Below, one piece after another: positions 22,247 to 26,219 of a stretch of DNA of 26,219 nucleotides. Within the stretch, counting starts at the first letter, position 1, and the number at the start of each line of letters is the position of its first letter. The DNA is from Oscillospiraceae bacterium (GTDB lineage: Bacteria > Bacillota > Clostridia > UMGS1840 > HGM11507). The stretch covers positions 1 through 26,219 of the forward strand of contig SVKJ01000020.1 of assembly GCA_015068525.1 (NCBI GenBank), written 5' to 3'. A model generated the notes under the pieces. That model was not told the origin of the DNA. It saw only the letters and a program-made list of their open reading frames with translations, and made no database searches. Made by a program: the position numbers and the translations under genes.

Positions 22247-25200
22247 ATGAAAAAAATAGTGTGTTTATTGTTTGTTTTCTGTTATATAATGTCAATTAAG
22301 GTTGTACCGTCAGCCGCAATAACTTCCGATGTGATATCGGAATATAATTTTGAGGATTCACTGGCAACAACTATGAGCACATGGTCCTATTATACTTCTG
22401 AAAGTGAAGGAAAGATTTCGGTTAATACCAGTAATTATACAAAAGGCAAAAGCAGTATAAGGGTTACTGACGATGATGCATCCGTTTCAATCGGGATTTT
22501 ATCTCCTAAAAATAAGGTAACACCTGGTGCTCTTTTTAAGATTACCTTTGACGGATATCTTCATTCAGGAAAAAGCCTTGCTATAGTAAGATTTTATAAA
22601 TCTGACGGAACTTACCTTTCGAGTGATGACATACTGATTCGCCTTAGTGAAAAAAACGCGTGGAAAACTTATGAATACGAAAAATATATACCGTCTTATG
22701 TAGCAACCTGCAGAATATTCTTATTAAGTTACTCCACCGATATTGGCGATGCATCTTATGATAATATTGTTATGTCAGCCACAACAACTTCAAGTTTGAT
22801 AGAAGAATATAATTTTGAAGATACACTAACAACGACTATGGGAACATGGTCCTATTATACTTCCGAAAGCGAAGGGAAGATTTCGGTCAATACAAGTAAT
22901 TACACCAAAGGGAATAGCAGTATAAGGGTAACTGATAATGATGCATCAGTTTCAATCGGGATTTTATCTCCTAAAAATAAGGTAACACCCGGTACTCTTT
23001 TTAAGATTACCTTTGACGGATATCTTCATTCAGGAAAAAGCCTTGCTATAGTAAGATTTTATAAATCTGACGGAACTTACCTTTCAAGTGATGACGTACT
23101 CATTCATCTTAGTGAAAAAAACGCGTGGAAAACTTATGAATACGAAAAATATATACCGTCTTATGTAGCAACCTGCAGAATATTCTTATTAAGTTACTCC
23201 ACTGATCTTGGCGATGCATCTTATGATAATATTGTTATGTCAGCCACAACAACTTCAAGTTTGATAGAAGAATATAATTTTGAAGATACACTAACAACGA
23301 CTATGGGAACATGGTCCTATTATACTTCCGAAAGCGAAGGGAAGATTTCAGTTAACACAAGTAATTATACCGAAGGGAAAAGCAGTATAAGAGTTACTGA
23401 TAATGATTCTTCCGTTTCAATCGGAATTTTATCTCCTAAGAAAAAGATAACGCCTGGTGCTCTTTTTAAGATTACCTTTGACGGATATCTCAATTGGGGT
23501 AAAAGCCTTGCTATTGTAAGGTTTTATAAATCTGACGGAACTTATCTTTCAAGTGATGATATACTGATTCATCTTAACAAAAAGGGTTGTTGGAAAACTT
23601 ATGGATACGAAAAATATATACCATCTTATGTAACAACTTACAGAATATTCTTGTTAAGTTACTCCACCGATATTGGCGATGCCTATTATGATAATATCAA
23701 AGTTTATGAGGGAGATACCACCAGTAATAAAAATGAAACGGGATTTATTGCTCCGCTGCAAAACAGTGCAGTTAACGCAAAGATAGTATCTCCAAACGGC
23801 AGCAACCTTATATATCATTCGTACGACAGTAAGGGCAGTAAACTTACTGATTATTCTTATGCAGGTTTTTACGGGGGGAAGTACGAACTTCCCGATTCAG
23901 ATAATCTGACTGTAGGTGCAGTTATTGCTCCTTTTGCATGGTCGCAATCTGAAATTACGGCAAAAACTGCAGACGATACAGCACGAATTCAGAATGTTAT
24001 AGATGATGTTGCTTCTTTATATCCTGATAATAAAATGACGGTAATTAAATTAAAAGCCGGAAAATACTATATTAATTCAACAGGCCTTTCAGTTCCGAGC
24101 GGAATAATTCTTTCCGGAGAAGGTCAGGGGCCGACAGGAACAATTCTATATGCCTACGAAGCAGATAACTCTGATTCTTCTATGGTAATAAAGGTTGTTG
24201 GGAATTCTCATAAAAAAGCCAGTCATAATTGTTATATAACTGACAGTTATGTACCTTCAGGAAGCAGTAAAATTACACTCTCATCTAATGATGTATCTTA
24301 TTTTAATGTTGGAGATACTTTTATTATTTATTATGAATCGACTGATGAATGGACCGAAAGTATTGGTATGAGCAGTCCTATCATAAATGTATACGGAGAT
24401 GATACAGGCTGGGGCGCAAAAGATGTGGTTAAGATTCACGAAAGGGAAGTTACAGCAGTAAATGGTAATGAAATTACTTTTGATATTCCTCTTGAAATGC
24501 ATCTTGATAATAATCTGATGCCCGCATATATATACAAAATTGATACTGCAGGCAGAGTAAAAAATACAGGTATTGAAAACTTAAGAATAGAATCGTATTT
24601 TGATCCTTCCATTACGGGCAGCACAGGATATGTGGATGAAAATCATTCCAGATATTTAATATATTTTAAAAATGCACAGGACTGTTATGTTGAAAACGTA
24701 ACTACTAAATATATGTATTTTTCATTTATATATTTTGGGAATTACGCAAAGCGTATTACCGCAAGGAATTGCAGTTCTTTAGAACCTGTGTCCAAAATTG
24801 AGGGTAACAGAAGATATCCGTTTTTATGTATGGCGTTTTCGCAACAAATTCTTGTAACAGGTTGTTATTCCGAAAAAGGCAGACATGACTATGCAACAAG
24901 TCACAGAGCATCAGGGCCGACAGCATATGTAGACAATGTGGCAGATAGTTCATTTGCTATATCTGAGCCTCATGCTACCTGGAGTACGGGAATACTATAT
25001 GACAATATTTATCATATCGGCAGTGATACCAAAGGATATATAGGTATTACAAATCGTGGTATCTACGGTACAGATATAAGCCAGGGATGGACGGGTGTAG
25101 GCTGTGTTGTGTGGAATTCACTGGCAAATACAATAGTTGCACATGATGTTCCGGGAGATTATCAGAATTTCCTTGTAGGGAACTGGGGAACTTACAATGA

Positions 25201-26219
25201 CTTTGGTGCAACACAGAGAAAAGATGAAAATATTATTACTATGACGGATATGTACAGAAAAACCGATCAGGTAGGTGGCACGGATGCCAATATGGCAACC
25301 TCTTTCGCTACTTCCTTTGTCGGAGATGCCTATAAGGAATCTGAATCTGCTCCTGTTAATCCGAGAAGTTTATTTAAAGCACAACTGGCATTAAGAATTA
25401 CAGGTGATTACAGAAATCAGAAGCCAAATGCACCTGTTCTTACCTATCCGAAAGGCGATGAATTGTTTTCATCTTCTAATGTTTGTTTTTACGGCTTGTA
25501 TCAGAAGGGTGCAAGTGGAGTTAACATTTATGTTGATGATGTAAAACATACTGCAACACTTGACTCTTCCAAGAATACTTTTGAACATTTGCTAAGTTTG
25601 TCAGATGGTGTTCATAAAATATATACCACACAGGTTGTGGACGGTATCGAATCAAACAAATCGGCTGACAGATTTATTATTATCAAAAATAAGGGTAATT
25701 ACACAAATACCTTGTCCAGTAATTACAGTCACAAAACATTAAGCCTTATATCCGGCGATACAAGAATGACCTTTGACAAATATTCTCAAAGCGTTTCAGA
25801 TATTATTGAAATATCCGATGCTCAAGGCTTTAAGGATATGGCAACAGGCCTTATGGGTAACTATAAACTTACAAAAGATATAGATTTAAGTAATTGTGGC
25901 TATACTGCAATATCAGGTTTTAAAGGTACTCTTGATGGTAACGGATATACTGTAAATCTTGGAAAAAGTGCAACACAAGGTGTGTTTGCAACTGCAGGTG
26001 ATTTCACAATTAAAAATCTTACAGTTAAAGGAAATATTACTGCAACTAATTCAAAGACAAAGATAGGTGCTTTTGTAGGTCAGGCTACTGAATCAGGAAC
26101 TTTTATTAACTGTAAAAACTATGCAAGTATATTCTCCGGCATAAATTCCGTTTATATGGGTGGTATCTTAGGCGATGGATTTGATGGTACTACATCATCA
26201 ATGGTTATAAACTTTACAA
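22247..26219 (+). CDS. Giant secreted beta-helix protein with three N-terminal modules (partial)
   Basis: The open frame from ATG 22247 runs without a stop to the window end, 1324 codons, so the 3' end is missing. AGGAG (22234-22238) precedes the start. Domains: signal peptide at about residues 1-24 ('CYIMSIKVVPSAA' end); three 155-residue jelly-roll-like modules, probably carbohydrate-binding, at about 32-186, 187-341 and 342-487; and a pectate-lyase-3-like right-handed beta-helix from about 500 to 1045 ('DDTARIQNVIDDVASLYPD', 'VIKLKAGKYYIN', 'VPSGIILSGEG'). An Ig-like segment follows at about 1060-1140 ('PNAPVLTYPKGDELFSSSNV'). The last visible part is a GLUG-like repeat region from about 1180 ('MGNYKLTKDIDLSNCGYTAI', 'FKGTLDGNGYTV', 'IGAFVGQA'). 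It probably binds and perhaps cleaves a plant or host polysaccharide outside the cell. Catalytic residues were not identified, and attachment domains may lie beyond the window. Confidence 0.88.
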   Translation, partial: MKKIVCLLFVFCYIMSIKVVPSAAITSDVISEYNFEDSLATTMSTWSYYTSESEGKISVNTSNYTKGKSSIRVTDDDASVSIGILSPKNKVTPGALFKITFDGYLHSGKSLAIVRFYKSDGTYLSSDDILIRLSEKNAWKTYEYEKYIPSYVATCRIFLLSYSTDIGDASYDNIVMSATTTSSLIEEYNFEDTLTTTMGTWSYYTSESEGKISVNTSNYTKGNSSIRVTDNDASVSIGILSPKNKVTPGTLFKITFDGYLHSGKSLAIVRFYKSDGTYLSSDDVLIHLSEKNAWKTYEYEKYIPSYVATCRIFLLSYSTDLGDASYDNIVMSATTTSSLIEEYNFEDTLTTTMGTWSYYTSESEGKISVNTSNYTEGKSSIRVTDNDSSVSIGILSPKKKITPGALFKITFDGYLNWGKSLAIVRFYKSDGTYLSSDDILIHLNKKGCWKTYGYEKYIPSYVTTYRIFLLSYSTDIGDAYYDNIKVYEGDTTSNKNETGFIAPLQNSAVNAKIVSPNGSNLIYHSYDSKGSKLTDYSYAGFYGGKYELPDSDNLTVGAVIAPFAWSQSEITAKTADDTARIQNVIDDVASLYPDNKMTVIKLKAGKYYINSTGLSVPSGIILSGEGQGPTGTILYAYEADNSDSSMVIKVVGNSHKKASHNCYITDSYVPSGSSKITLSSNDVSYFNVGDTFIIYYESTDEWTESIGMSSPIINVYGDDTGWGAKDVVKIHEREVTAVNGNEITFDIPLEMHLDNNLMPAYIYKIDTAGRVKNTGIENLRIESYFDPSITGSTGYVDENHSRYLIYFKNAQDCYVENVTTKYMYFSFIYFGNYAKRITARNCSSLEPVSKIEGNRRYPFLCMAFSQQILVTGCYSEKGRHDYATSHRASGPTAYVDNVADSSFAISEPHATWSTGILYDNIYHIGSDTKGYIGITNRGIYGTDISQGWTGVGCVVWNSLANTIVAHDVPGDYQNFLVGNWGTYNDFGATQRKDENIITMTDMYRKTDQVGGTDANMATSFATSFVGDAYKESESAPVNPRSLFKAQLALRITGDYRNQKPNAPVLTYPKGDELFSSSNVCFYGLYQKGASGVNIYVDDVKHTATLDSSKNTFEHLLSLSDGVHKIYTTQVVDGIESNKSADRFIIIKNKGNYTNTLSSNYSHKTLSLISGDTRMTFDKYSQSVSDIIEISDAQGFKDMATGLMGNYKLTKDIDLSNCGYTAISGFKGTLDGNGYTVNLGKSATQGVFATAGDFTIKNLTVKGNITATNSKTKIGAFVGQATESGTFINCKNYASIFSGINSVYMGGILGDGFDGTTSSMVINFT
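22340..23705 (+). repeat. Three tandem 465-bp coding repeats
   Basis: The motif GAATATAATTTTGA begins copies at 22340, 22805 and 23270, an exact 465-bp (155-codon) period. Copies 1 and 2 are almost identical, and copy 3 diverges toward its end. The junction region 22743-22884 is identical over 142 nt to 23208-23349. This points to recent duplication or ongoing gene conversion. In a short-read assembly, the copy number here may be wrong. Confidence 0.95.

Overview
The window comes from a low-GC, sporulation-capable Firmicute, most likely a member of the Clostridia. The base composition is AT-rich, ribosome binding sites are strong GGAGG types, a spoIID homologue sits in the spoIID-queA-tgt order typical of clostridia, and signal peptides are of Gram-positive type. 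No species can be named from the sequence alone.

Region 1 (1-2761): a tandem array of small hairpins (1-125), then a 279-nt segment closed by a 29-nt imperfect inverted repeat (129-407) that ends exactly at the ribosome binding site of an SF2 helicase carrying five helicase-associated (HA) domains.

Region 2 (2785-13730): eleven tightly packed, co-directional genes for a cell-surface polysaccharide. They are an aminotransferase, a PglC-like initiating phosphoglycosyl transferase, two family 2 glycosyltransferases, a LicD-family phosphotransferase, a Wzy-like polymerase, a Wzx-like flippase, a PF14907-type nucleotidyltransferase-fold protein, CDP-glycerol synthase (TagD), a membrane acyltransferase and a nucleotide-sugar 6-dehydrogenase. 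LicD with TagD suggests a glycan decorated with phosphoglycerol (inference).

Region 3 (13731-15364): an accessory patch with a second hairpin array, a 48-residue orphan peptide gene, a third hairpin array, and a MntA-HepT toxin-antitoxin pair. A 61-bp stretch of the third array is repeated exactly on the other side of the pair.

Region 4 (15365-17127): a secreted DNRLRE/CBM96-like protein, a terminator, and a HigBA-type toxin-antitoxin operon on the minus strand. The HigBA promoter is a near-perfect consensus with a perfect palindrome filling its spacer.

Region 5 (17152-21041): spoIID, queA and tgt, ending in a strong intrinsic terminator. The queA-tgt gap holds another hairpin/heptanucleotide repeat.

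Region 6 (21042-26219): a structured leader, an alpha/beta hydrolase, and a very large secreted beta-helix protein, cut by the window end, with three near-identical 155-residue N-terminal modules. It is probably involved in binding or breakdown of polysaccharide.

The most unusual signal is not a gene. Three intergenic arrays of short hairpins, each with its own constant linker and its own constant outer base pairs, have inner stems that change from unit to unit yet stay self-complementary. The second is the long paired structure in front of the helicase.
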